Assembly (NCBI GenBank): GCA_949740445.1
Contig: CATJIF010000074.1
Span: 55,782 to 119,781, forward strand
Source of the DNA: an uncultured Peptostreptococcaceae bacterium
Lineage (GTDB): Bacteria; Bacillota; Clostridia; Peptostreptococcales; Anaerovoracaceae
Direction of reading: 5' to 3'
Length of the DNA: 64,000 nucleotides
The position numbers and the translations under genes were made by a program. Positions 44,556 to 53,300 of the stretch are shown in pieces. Under the pieces are notes generated by a model that was not told the DNA's origin, ran no database searches, and saw only the letters and a list, made by a program, of their open reading frames with translations. How positions within the stretch are numbered: position 1 is the first letter of the stretch; each line of letters starts with the position of its first letter.

Positions 44556-44742
44556 GCAAAAGAATCGTCCGAATTTTCCATTATTTTCCTCTTCTTTGCG
44601 CTGCACCAGCTTCCATGTCCCCGAATCAACAGTGGCCTCTATGGGTTCTGGTGCAGAAGCACCGTTCCATGAGGCCATCGTTTTTCATCTGAACTGCACT
44701 GGTACTGACTGCCTTCTAAAGCCGCATACTACTGTGCTTCAG

Positions 44743-45120
44743 CTAAGGATTGTCATTTTCCTTTCTGTCCTCCTCCTCAATCCTCTCGCACATTGCAATG
44801 ATGTCGGAGAAATCCTCTTTTGTATGCAAAGATAATATCTCACAGAGGCTCCGGAACAGGGCCGTGCGTTGAGAGGGCGCAGCTTTTGCCGTGCCAAGCA
44901 TCATCACTTTAGTGATATCTCTCATAAGTAACTGCGTGTCTCCCTCATATAGACTTAGCATCATGGCATGAATATTACTTTTTTCACGCTCGTTTTCACG
45001 CTTTATAAACTTAGCCGCAAGCTCCTGTATGTATTGGGTAAAATCGGCGTCTGGATTACGGCAAACTTCTTCTTTGAATTCTGACAAATTCGCTTGATAC
45101 CATTTCTGACGTAGCGACAT
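44743..45120 (-). CDS. Tandem paralogue C: single-domain unknown protein
   Basis: A 125-residue acidic, probably all-helical protein with one copy of the island's repeated domain (about 11-113): LSEFKEEVCRNPDADFTQYI ... LSLYEGD ... DITKVMMLGTA ... KEDFSDIIAMCERIE. No membrane segment or known catalytic motif is visible. Its N-terminus (MSLRQKWYQ) resembles paralogue A while its C-terminal part resembles the second domains of A and B, as if a two-domain gene collapsed by recombination between repeats. An extended GGAGGTGATCGCCT Shine-Dalgarno sequence stands directly before the ATG. The function is unknown. Confidence 0.75.
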   Translation of the reverse strand: MSLRQKWYQANLSEFKEEVCRNPDADFTQYIQELAAKFIKRENEREKSNIHAMMLSLYEGDTQLLMRDITKVMMLGTAKAAPSQRTALFRSLCEILSLHTKEDFSDIIAMCERIEEEDRKENDNP

Positions 45121-45158
45121 AGGCGATCACCTCCCTTTTTACTGCATACCCCACCGGC

Positions 45159-45938
45159 TCACCGCTCCATCCCGGGGTGTTCGATCTGGTCACACATCGC
45201 AATGATGTCGGAGAAATCCTCTCCAATATGCGAAGACAATGCCCTGTAGAGGCACTGAAGCAGTTCTGCGCGGTCTGCGCATTGAAGAGATGCAGCGTTT
45301 GCCGTGTCGAGCATCATAACTTTAGTTAAATCTATCCTGAGTGACTGTGCGTTCCCCTCATACAGGTTTCGAAACAACGTATGAATCACTCTTTCTACAC
45401 GCGCTGCTTCCATCATGTTATACTCAGCCACAAGCTTCTGTATGTATGGAATCACATCGGTGTCTGGATTATGGCAGACTTCTTCTTTGAATTCTGACAG
45501 AATCATTTCAAATGTCTCCCGATCAACTTCAACAGCCCCGTCACACACCGCACTGATCGAGGAGAAATCCTCAATGAACGAGAGGAAGTCCTTTCCAAGA
45601 TAGAAAGAAAGGCTGAAGGATACTGTCTTATAGAGGCATTTGAGCAGGCGTATGCGTTGAGGGAACTTATCTTTTTCCGCGTCAGATTCCTCGAGGTTAC
45701 AAAAAGCTCTCCACTGCTCAAGTTTACATAAATCTGTCCTGAGTGACTGAACGTCCATCCCATACAGGTTTAGAAACAACGTACCAATCACTGTTCTTTC
45801 CCACGTTCCTTTCCGCTCTCTAAACGCCTCCACAAGCATCTGTGTGTATGGAGCGATATCAGCGTCTGGATTATGGCAGACTTCCTCTCTGAATTTTGAC
45901 AGGATCACTTCAAATTTTATCCAGATCATCTCTTCCAT
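45159..45938 (-). CDS. Tandem paralogue B: two-domain unknown protein
   Basis: A 259-residue protein with two copies of the island domain, at ~8-135 (ILSKFREEVCHNPDADIAPYT...) and ~143-255 (ILSEFKEEVCHNPDTDVIPYI...DFSDIIAMCDQIE). The domains are more similar to the matching halves of paralogue A than to each other, so the two-domain gene was duplicated whole. Where A and C have GGAGGTGATCGCCTATG, this gene has ...CCTATC, and the first in-frame ATG is 9 nt later with poor spacing. It may be weakly translated or start at ATC. The function is unknown. Confidence 0.72.
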   Translation of the reverse strand: MEEMIWIKFEVILSKFREEVCHNPDADIAPYTQMLVEAFRERKGTWERTVIGTLFLNLYGMDVQSLRTDLCKLEQWRAFCNLEESDAEKDKFPQRIRLLKCLYKTVSFSLSFYLGKDFLSFIEDFSSISAVCDGAVEVDRETFEMILSEFKEEVCHNPDTDVIPYIQKLVAEYNMMEAARVERVIHTLFRNLYEGNAQSLRIDLTKVMMLDTANAASLQCADRAELLQCLYRALSSHIGEDFSDIIAMCDQIEHPGMER

Positions 45939-45986
45939 CAGCGCGATAGGCGATCACCTCCCTTTTTACTGGTATCCTCTGTCGTC

Positions 45987-46793
45987 TCACTGCTCCATCC
46001 CAGGGGCTTTGGCCTTGTCACACATCGCAATGATGTCGGAGAAATCCTCTCCAATATACGAAGACAATGCCCCATAGAAGTGCTGGAGCAAGTTTGTGCG
46101 GTCTGTGCATTGAGGTGGCGCAGCTTTTTCCGTGCTAAGCAGCCTGACTTTAATTATATCTCTCCTGAATGACAGCGCATCTTCCTCATACAGGTTTAGA
46201 AACAACGTGTGAATCACTCTTTCTATACACGCTTCTTCTATCATTTCATACTCAGCCAAAAGATCCTCTGTGTATGAAATTACATCAGTGTCTGGATCGC
46301 AGCAGACCTTTTCTTCGAATACTGACAGAAGCATTTCTATTTTTTCATACAAAATCTTTTCTATTTCATATTTTTTATGAATTTGATATTTTTTCCAATC
46401 ATCTACGCTCTCAATAAGCGGGGAGAGAGCCTCGAACTCCCTCCCTCTAATATACAACGCTGCTACCCCATAGAGGCTTTGGAACAGGCGTGCGCGTTGA
46501 GGGAACTTGGATTTTGCCGTGCCAGGCGCCTTAAGTTTACATAAAACGCCGTGCGGCTCAAGCTTGCATAAATCTCTCCTGAGTGACTGAACGTCCTGTG
46601 CATACAGGTTTAGAAGCAATGTGTAAATCAATTTTTTTTCATGCGCATTATTCCACTTTCTAAACTCAGCCGCCAGCATCCGTGTATATGGAGTAACATC
46701 GGTGTATGGATTGCGACAGACTTCATCTTTGAATTTTAACAGAATCGCTGCACATTTTTTCTCTTGTTTTTGCCAGAACATTGTCAACGACAT
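45987..46793 (-). CDS. Tandem paralogue A: two-domain unknown protein
   Basis: A 268-residue protein with two copies of the island domain, at ~14-130 (ILLKFKDEVCRNPYTDVTPYT...) and ~150-262 (LLSVFEEKVCCDPDTDVISYT...DFSDIIAMCDKA), joined by a Lys/Tyr-rich linker. The consensus is hydrophobic-x-x-F-x-E-x-V-C-x-(N/D)-P-x-T/A-D-V-x-x-Y, then a LYxxD/N-x-x-S-x-R-x-D helix. There is no signal peptide, membrane helix or known motif. GGAGGTGATCGCCT precedes the ATG with near-perfect anti-SD complementarity. It begins 40 bp after the 88-residue gene. Tandem, divergent small paralogues like these often encode immunity or adaptor repertoires; that is inference. Confidence 0.75.
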   Translation of the reverse strand: MSLTMFWQKQEKKCAAILLKFKDEVCRNPYTDVTPYTRMLAAEFRKWNNAHEKKLIYTLLLNLYAQDVQSLRRDLCKLEPHGVLCKLKAPGTAKSKFPQRARLFQSLYGVAALYIRGREFEALSPLIESVDDWKKYQIHKKYEIEKILYEKIEMLLSVFEEKVCCDPDTDVISYTEDLLAEYEMIEEACIERVIHTLFLNLYEEDALSFRRDIIKVRLLSTEKAAPPQCTDRTNLLQHFYGALSSYIGEDFSDIIAMCDKAKAPGMEQ

Positions 46794-46832
46794 AGGCGAT
46801 CACCTCCTTTTTTACCGGCATACCCCGCCGGC

Positions 46833-47099
46833 TTACTGTTCTATCCCAAAGAAAACCCTAGAATACCTGGCCGCCAGATCCCCCTCAATGGCAATTTGAT
46901 TGCTTGTGGAGATAAGGACTGCATCCGTCACGCCATCCTCTTCTTCAAAGCGTTTCAGGGCCACTTCTGCGGCATCGACTGCGGTAAATGTCCGTAAGCA
47001 TATCCAGGACACAACCTGGCCGCTCCCGGCATCGCGCAAATGTGGCCGGCAGATGCAGACTTTCCCCGGATGTTTACGTTTTAAATCTTGAAATGTCAT
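46833..47099 (-). CDS. 88-residue unknown protein heading the paralogue array
   Basis: A small basic/neutral protein, MTFQDLKRKHPGKVCICRPH at the start and RYSRVFFGIEQ at the end, with no motif I recognise. GGGAGGAGTAAAAAC precedes the ATG at 47099. Its last codons and the spacer after it (GGGATAGAACAGTAA and onward) are homologous at DNA level to the ends and spacers of paralogues A and B, so the duplication units appear to include this junction. It is probably the first gene of the array operon. Confidence 0.68.
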   Translation of the reverse strand: MTFQDLKRKHPGKVCICRPHLRDAGSGQVVSWICLRTFTAVDAAEVALKRFEEEDGVTDAVLISTSNQIAIEGDLAARYSRVFFGIEQ

Positions 47100-47583
47100 G
47101 TTTTTACTCCTCCCTTTCACAGAAACAATCCGGGAAGCAGGGCTCGTTTCCGGGTCGCTTTTGACCGCTTTGAACGTTTCTTGAATGCATTCATAAGAAG
47201 GAATGCGAAGCGTCGTCGTTGCCCCCGCTCCCAAACAAATTCAATGTGCCGTGTGATTATGCTCACAGCTGAGGTTGTCAAGGAGCTCATCCGATTTACC
47301 AGACTGCATCAAGTTGACCTCCGCTTTCGCCACGACACGAAAAGTTACACAGGTCATACGTAAACTGAGCTGCAAACTGAGTATGACTGCAAACTGAAGC
47401 ACTATAGCGGCATATTACGAAAAAACCAAACTGAGCCTTTCTATCTGTTCAGGCGACGAAGTAAACTGGAGGCCACATGCTGGAACAGAACCAACGACTG
47501 CGCAACACAAGTGAAAAGCCCACTGAGACAGAATGCGAGAAATCGCACACTCTTGCTCCAGTGGGCTTCTTACATATTATCCT
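47100..47583. other. Gene-poor stretch with AAACTGA motif cluster
   Basis: No convincing gene. Five copies of AAACTG(A/G) lie at 47362, 47374, 47391, 47428 and 47463, all in the same orientation. Multiple subterminal copies of a short motif are typical of insertion-sequence ends (IS21-like elements, for example), so this may be a decayed IS end. A short plus-strand frame (47088-47363) has no recognisable similarity and no ribosome-binding site. Confidence 0.4.
47515..47571 (-). terminator. Long hairpin terminator after the 100-residue gene
   Basis: AAGCCCACTG and CAGTGGGCTT are perfect 10-bp arms, with an inner GTGCGA/TCGCAT stem. On the minus strand a T-run follows, 13 bp or so beyond the stop of the 47584-47886 gene. 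Confidence 0.7.
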
Positions 47584-47886
47584 CTATGACTGTAAGGGAT
47601 GATAGTTCTGTATTCTCGGGAAGTACACAATCGCATCAGAGCCAACATAATCTACATCCATTCCCTCAATCTCCAGAAGGTGGTCGTCAAACCCCTTTGC
47701 CTCCATATAGCGAGCCAGCTGATCCAGCATATCAAAAAAATTGCAGCCTTCTTTTACGAGAATACCTATAGTCGTTATGGTCATCTCCTCGCCAAAATCA
47801 GTAGTCTTATGTTTTGTGTAATTTTCATATACCTCATAATTGTTTTCAGGTTCATTGCAGAACTCACGGATTAAATCTGCCAACAT
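47584..47886 (-). CDS. 100-residue unknown acidic protein
   Basis: A small acidic protein (MLADLIREFCNEPENNYEVY...), probably mixed alpha/beta, with the segment ITTIGILVKEGCNFFDMLDQ and no motif I recognise. GGAGG stands 10 nt before the ATG, and a long hairpin terminator follows the stop, so it is its own transcription unit. It lies in the same island and strand as the paralogue array and could be functionally linked; that is only context. Confidence 0.65.
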   Translation of the reverse strand: MLADLIREFCNEPENNYEVYENYTKHKTTDFGEEMTITTIGILVKEGCNFFDMLDQLARYMEAKGFDDHLLEIEGMDVDYVGSDAIVYFPRIQNYHPLQS

Positions 47887-48406
47887 AAGAATCGTCCCTC
47901 CATAAAACGAAAAAAGAAATGTACCGTAAAAGCGCCGGTTTTAGGCTCAATCCACCGTCAGACCACTACGCTTGATGCGGCTTATAAAAATAGTCTTTCT
48001 TATACCCAACTCACGCATCGCTTCCACGGCATTCCCGCAGGGCTTTGACTTGCCGATCCTCATGCTGGCGATCCGTGCTGACCCTTGCACACCCAAACTC
48101 TTTTCGCACAGAAAACAGGCCTTTCCCGTTTTTTCGGCACGGCAGAGCTTTTAACAAGGATAGCATACCGGGCGGAGAAAATCAAGGGTTCCGCAAAGAT
48201 TCTTTAGGCCGGCCTTTCTGCTGTACGTCTGGATTCGAACCATAAAGCGACAGGGCTGAGAGAAAAAAGGCGGTACAGGATATAAACGCAACCGATCAGC
48301 CATCGCTTTTGCAAATCAAAAATCCAAAGTATAAATCACCTTCTTTTACAGATAATACTACCACAAGAAAAGGGTGAAATACTATGATGTATATATGGAG
48401 GTCTTT
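47887..48406. other. 520-bp gene-poor stretch before spoVT
   Basis: It holds the recombinase fragment described separately, and at about 48215-48245 a tRNA T-arm-like sequence on the minus strand (GGTTCGAATCC, with CTGTAC and GTACAG as possible short acceptor arms). The enclosed length is only ~58 nt, too short for a tRNA. The remainder shows nothing clear until the spoVT ribosome-binding site. Confidence 0.4.
47957..48118 (-). pseudogene. Frameshifted fragment of a serine recombinase
   Basis: On the minus strand one frame reads FGCARVSTDRQHEDRQVKAL followed by RE, the N-terminal catalytic block of a resolvase (compare YGYIRVSARDQNEDRQ in the intact gene at 30 kb). A frameshift then moves to another frame reading AMRELGIRKTIFISRIKRSG, which matches the next block (AMRELDIPKENIFTDKQSG). 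Both frames end in stops and no start codon is present. The rest of the gene is gone. Confidence 0.7.
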
Positions 48407-48949
48407 ATGAAAGCAACTGGAATTGTCAGGAGAATCGACGATCTGGGCCGCGTGGTGATTCCCAAGGAAATCCGCAGGACGCTGCGCATCCACGAAGGCG
48501 ATCCTCTGGAAATTTTTACAGACAGAGAAGGAGAGGTCATCCTGAAAAAATACTCTCCCATCAGCGAATTGAATGAATTTGCCGACGGTTATGCGGAGGC
48601 GGCCAGCAGCGTTCTCGGCTGTGCTGTGGCGGTTACCGACACCGACCAGGTGATCGCTGTCTCCGGCGGCCCGAAAAAGGAATTTCTGGACAAGCGCATC
48701 CATCCGCGGATCGAGCAGGTCATCTTCAGCAAAAACTCCAAGAAATTCGGAAACGGCGAACCGCTGCAGAGCATCACAGCCGAGGGGCGCGACCATTCCT
48801 TTCACCATCAGATCGTAGTGCCCATCGTGGTGCAGGGCGATCCCATCGGCTCGGTAATCCTTCTTTCCAAGGACCGCGAGCTGTCCATGAGCGAACAGAG
48901 CGCCGCTGAAATCGGGGCCAGCTTCCTGGCCCGCCAGATGGACAATTAA
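48407..48949 (+). CDS. spoVT: Stage V sporulation protein T
   Basis: A 180-residue SpoVT. The N-terminal AbrB-type swapped-hairpin DNA-binding domain (MKATGIVRRIDDLGRVVIPKEIRRTLRI) is followed by a GAF-like C-terminal domain (~55-178). SpoVT modulates sigma-G-dependent genes in the forespore. The ATG at 48407 has TGGAGG 7 nt upstream. In Bacillus it follows mfd in the same direction; here it is on the opposite strand and convergent with the prsA-like gene. Confidence 0.95.
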   Translation: MKATGIVRRIDDLGRVVIPKEIRRTLRIHEGDPLEIFTDREGEVILKKYSPISELNEFADGYAEAASSVLGCAVAVTDTDQVIAVSGGPKKEFLDKRIHPRIEQVIFSKNSKKFGNGEPLQSITAEGRDHSFHHQIVVPIVVQGDPIGSVILLSKDRELSMSEQSAAEIGASFLARQMDN

Positions 48950-48963
48950 ACACAAAACCGAAC

Positions 48964-49008
48964 AAAACCGCCGGTACTGCTGATGCTTCCATCGCTGCCG
49001 GCGGTTTT
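48964..49008 (+). terminator. spoVT terminator
   Basis: AAAACCGCCGG and CCGGCGGTTTT form a perfect 11-bp stem, with the T-run built into the descending arm. It is symmetrical and could also work for minus-strand transcripts. Confidence 0.75.
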
Positions 49009-49030
49009 GCCAATCGCACACATAAACTGT

Positions 49031-49063
49031 AAAAAAGGAAGGCTGCCGTTACGGCAGCCTTCC
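49031..49063 (-). terminator. Terminator of the mfd/prsA operon
   Basis: On the minus strand GGAAGGCTGCCG and CGGCAGCCTTCC form a 12-bp stem with a 3-nt loop, followed by six T. It lies 84 bp beyond the prsA-like stop. Confidence 0.85.
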
Positions 49064-49146
49064 CTGCTTCTGCATCTCTGCGCTGCAGATCATTTTTGTC
49101 GCGGCCTGCGGCCCTGTCATTTCTGCCGCTGTCGCCGGAGCTGGTG

Positions 49147-50157
49147 TTATTCTTCCGCCCCGCCGGTTTCGCCATCCGCAGCTTCTCCGCTTTCGCCGCC
49201 TGTGTTGCCCTCGTCTTCGATGACTTCATCCATGCCGTCTACGAAATACTCTACGTCATACTCCTGGCGCAGCTGATCCAGCTGGTCGTAATAGCTCTGG
49301 TTCTGCATCTCTGTCATAATGGTATCTTCCACCCATTCATAGGGCTGTACACTTCCGCTTTTCAGCTGGTCTGTGCACAGGATTACGTGATAGCCAAAAT
49401 CGCTTTTTACCGGTTCCTTCGTGTATTCGTCCACGCGCAGGGCAAAAGCGGCTGCGGAAAAATCCTCTACCATGTCGCCGTAGACGAAGGGGCCCAGGTC
49501 GCCGCCGACGCTCTTGGTGCCGTCTGTGCCGTACTCCTCTGCCAGCGAAGCAAAGGAATCGCCATTGTCCAGCTTGTCGATGATGGAACGCGCCAGCGCT
49601 TCGTCGCTGACTAAAATGTGCGACGCTCTGACCATATCCTCGGCTGCGGTAAAGCGCTGCTGGTTGTTTTCGTAGTATTCCATAGCGTCAACCACGCTTA
49701 CGGTGGTCTCGTTCATCAGATAGACCAGATACTGCTGGCTCTTGTAGAAGCGCTCCAAGTCCTCGTCGCTCAGCTTATTATCCGTTAAAAACTGTTCGAT
49801 TTCTTTGTTGGCATTTTCTACAAATTCTTTGGCATCTTCCTCGTAGGTATCGCCTAAAACATCTACGCCCTTTGCCGCACAGTCCTGTTCGATGATCGTT
49901 GCGCTCACCAGGCTGGACAGCATGGAATTGCGCAGGTACTCCAGATAGGGCTGCAGCTCCTTTGTTTCTTCCAGCTGCGACAGGTCGTAGCCCTGAGCAT
50001 AGCAGGCCAGCGCCGTGTAGCCATCCCACTGCCCCTTTGTGATTTCCGTTTCTCCTACTTTGGCAACGACCTTCGAAGGATTGTCCGCACCGCATCCGGC
50101 TGCTGCCAGCACCATGCTTGCAACAAGCAAGAGCGCTGCTATTCGTTTACATTTCAT
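49147..50157 (-). CDS. prsA: PrsA/SurA-like peptidyl-prolyl isomerase lipoprotein
   Basis: A 336-residue extracytoplasmic foldase. The signal peptide ends in a lipobox with Cys22 (LAAAGC). An N-terminal SurA/PrsA chaperone region (~30-175) is followed by a PpiC-type parvulin domain (~180-275, VRASHILVSDEALA and GGDLGPF...GYHVILCTD) and an acidic Gly/Glu tail. Such proteins fold secreted proteins (possibly the subtilase here). AAAGGAGAAAAGA precedes the ATG at 50157. It lies downstream of mfd, the place where Bacillus has spoVT. Confidence 0.9.
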   Translation of the reverse strand: MKCKRIAALLLVASMVLAAAGCGADNPSKVVAKVGETEITKGQWDGYTALACYAQGYDLSQLEETKELQPYLEYLRNSMLSSLVSATIIEQDCAAKGVDVLGDTYEEDAKEFVENANKEIEQFLTDNKLSDEDLERFYKSQQYLVYLMNETTVSVVDAMEYYENNQQRFTAAEDMVRASHILVSDEALARSIIDKLDNGDSFASLAEEYGTDGTKSVGGDLGPFVYGDMVEDFSAAAFALRVDEYTKEPVKSDFGYHVILCTDQLKSGSVQPYEWVEDTIMTEMQNQSYYDQLDQLRQEYDVEYFVDGMDEVIEDEGNTGGESGEAADGETGGAEE

Positions 50158-50300
50158 TCTTTTCTCCTTTGTAGTCATAGTGGATAAGACGGTGGTTTCG
50201 AAGGCTGGCACTGCACAGTACCGCCCGATGCACCGCATTTTTTTATTATATCGGAAACCCCTTGGCACTGCAACCGATTTGGCAATTCTTCACCGTTCCT

Positions 50301-53300
50301 TCACGGTTTGCGCCTCAGCTTCTGCTTTGTTTCGCTCTTTTTCAGCGGGCGGATTACCACCGGCGGCTCTTCGCTTTTCGCACTGCCGGGATCTGTGCCT
50401 TTCAGGCCCCTGTCTTTGGGAGCAGCGTTGTCCGCGCCCCCGCCTGCTGCACCTGCTGCCGCAGAAATTTTTTGCGCTTCTTTTTCCGCCTGTATCTTCT
50501 GCTTTACTTTCACGGTCTGCTGCTTGGCCTTCTGCAGCGTTCCCACAAAGTCCAGGGCTTCCTGCAGCCGGTCCTTTTTCTTCAGCGTCAGGCGTATGGT
50601 GGGCTTGACGCCGCCGTAGATCGTCATGCGCATGCCGTAGTCGGAAGCAGCCTGAGCAAGCACTTCCGGGCTTAAGGCGTTGACGGCCTCAAAGGTAAAG
50701 ACCAGCCGGCTCTGCTCGATGTGCACGCGGCCGATTCCCATATCCGTGCAGCAGGATTTCAGCCAGGCGATGTCCATCAGGTTGGTCGTCTCCCGCGGTG
50801 GATCTCCGTAGCGGTCCACCATTTCGTCGAACATCTCATCTCTATCTTCCCGGCTGCCGATGCCCGCAATTTTTTTGTACATCTGCAGCTTTAAAAGCTC
50901 GTCGCTGATATAAAATGAAGGCAGAAACGCCGGAAGCTCCAGCTCGATGGAGGTTTCGATCTGCGGCATGGTATTCAGGTTTCCCGACAGCCGGCGCACC
51001 GCATCTTCCACCAGCTTGCAGTACAATTCGTAGCCGATCATCATCATGTGGCCCGACTGCGCCGTCCCCAGGAGGTTTCCAGCGCCCCGGATTTCCAGGT
51101 CGCGCATGGCGATGTGAAAGCCTGCGCCGAATTCCGTAAACTCGCGGATGGCACGCAGGCGCTTTTCCGCTACCTCGGCCAGCACTTTCTGCTTCTGGTA
51201 CATCAGATAGGCATATGCCATGCGGTTGGAGCGCCCCACCCGTCCGCGCAGCTGGTACAGCTGCGACAGGCCGTAGCGGTCGGCATCAATAACGATCATC
51301 GTATTGGCGTTGGGGATGTCGATGCCGGACTCGATAATGGTGGTCGCCAGCAGAATATCGTATTCGCCCGCCACAAAGGCCAGCATGACATCCTCTAAGG
51401 AGCGTTCGTTCATCTGCCCGTGGCCGATGGCGATCCGCGCCTCCGGCAACAGCTGCTGCAGCCTTGCGGCGACGGCGTGGATGCCTTTCACCCGGTTGTA
51501 GACGACAAAGGCCTGGCCACCGCGGTCGATTTCCCTGCGGATGGCCTCGCGCAGGATGTCGTCGTCCTGCTCCATCACGTAGGTCTGCACGGGATAGCGC
51601 TCCTCCGGCGGTTCTTCGATCAGGCTCATATCCTTAATGCCGATCAGCGACATGTGCAGCGTGCGGGGGATGGGCGTTGCCGACAGCGTAAGCACATCCA
51701 CATTCTGGCGCAGCATTTTAATGGCTTCTTTGTGCTGTACGCCAAAGCGCTGCTCCTCGTCGATAACCAGAAGCCCCAGGTCCTTAAACTTCACATCCTT
51801 GGACAGCATGCGGTGGGTGCCTACCAAAACGTCGATTTCGCCCCGGCGCACCTTCGATACGATTTCGTCCTGCTGGCTTTCCGAGCGGAAGCGACACAGC
51901 ATTTCCACCTTGCAGGGGAAGTGTTCCAGCCGCGATTTCAGCGTGTGGTAGTGCTGGTTGGCCAAGATCGTCGTGGGCACCAGCACCGCGGCCTGCTTGC
52001 CGTCTACGATGCACTTGAAAATGGCCCTGGCTGCTACCTCCGTCTTTCCATAGCCCACGTCGCCGCACAGCAGCCGGTCCATGGAAGTCTCTTTTTCCAT
52101 GTCCTTTTTAATCTCTTCGATGCAGCGCAGCTGGTCCGCTGTTTCTTCGTAGGGAAACATTTCTTCGAATTCCTTCTGCCAGGCGGTATCCTGGCTGAAG
52201 GCGTAGCCCTTCTGCAGCTTGCGCTGCGCCGTCAGCTCCAAAAGCTCCTTTGCCATGTGCTCGATGGCGACCTGGGCCTTCTCTTTCGTCTTTTTCCAGT
52301 CCCCGCCGGAGAGCTTGTTGATCTTCGGTGCAGCGCCGTCAGCACCCACGTACTTCTGCACCACATCCATCTGCTCTACGGGCACGTAAAGCATGTCCTC
52401 GCCAGCGTATTTGATTTTCAGGTAATCCTTGCGGATGCCCTGGACAGTCAGCTCCTCTACGCCCAGAAAACGCCCGATGCCGTGGTTTTCGTGCACCACG
52501 TAATCGCCCTGGCGGATGTCGGTAAATGCCTTGATGGGCCGCGTATTTTTGCTCTTTGCTTTTTTCCGCTTCTGCTTGGTGTGGAGGAAGATATCGGCAT
52601 CGGAGAGGATCATTACTTTTTCTTCCGGATAGTCCATGCCGGATGAAATCACGCCCTGCCGCACCTCTACCTTGCCGGAAAGCCCCGCGCGGTCTAAAAA
52701 TTCCTCCATGTTGACGCACCGCTCCGCGCTGCTGCAGGCGATGGTTACCTTATAGCCCAGCCGGATGCTGCGCCGCAGCTCCGATTCCAGCAGATCCATC
52801 CGCCCGTTAAACACCGGCGCCTGCCGGGAAACCACGCCGGAAAGCGAGTCCAGCTGATCTATCCCGTGGATGCGCTTCTGGAAGGGGGTGATGAAATACG
52901 CAAGCGTCTGGCTGTTGTACATCTGGTACAGGTCGCCCTTGCCCAGGGCGAATTTCCCCTCAACAGCAGCGCATTCCCCGCGCTCCAGCAGAACCTTGAA
53001 ATCCTCCTCTGCTTCCCTGGCATAGGCTGTCAGAGCTTCCTCCATGCGGTCGGGATCGTCAAACAGCACTGCGCTGCTCTCGTCCATATACTCCCACAAA
53101 TGGCTCAGCTCTTTATAGAAATACGGCAGATACCGCTCCAGCACGCTGCGCTGGGTTGCGGTGTTCAGTGCCTCGAGCAGCCGGTCGCGCTTTGCGAGCA
53201 GCCGCTCCTTTTCTTCTCCTGCAAGCTTCTCCGCCTGCGCCGTGTAGGTGCGCCTGAGCTTTTTTTCCGCTGCCGCAAACAGCCCCGGATTCTGCACTAA

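Noticed and set aside
44601..44656. CTGCACCAG/CTGGTGCAG inverted repeat as an RNA gene or terminator
   Set aside because: The arms are only 9 bp with a 38-nt loop, no T-run follows, and no gene ends there.
44331..44678. N-terminal extension of dnaX by 116 residues
   Set aside because: It crosses the SRP RNA gene and its promoter; the TTG at 44330 has an ideal ribosome-binding site and gives the family N-terminus.
48186..48275. tRNA gene
   Set aside because: A T-arm-like GGTTCGAATCC and short acceptor-like arms exist, but the enclosed length is ~58 nt with no D-arm or anticodon arm; at most a remnant.
48296..49021. 241-residue minus-strand frame opposite spoVT
   Set aside because: Antisense to an unmistakable SpoVT with good start signals.
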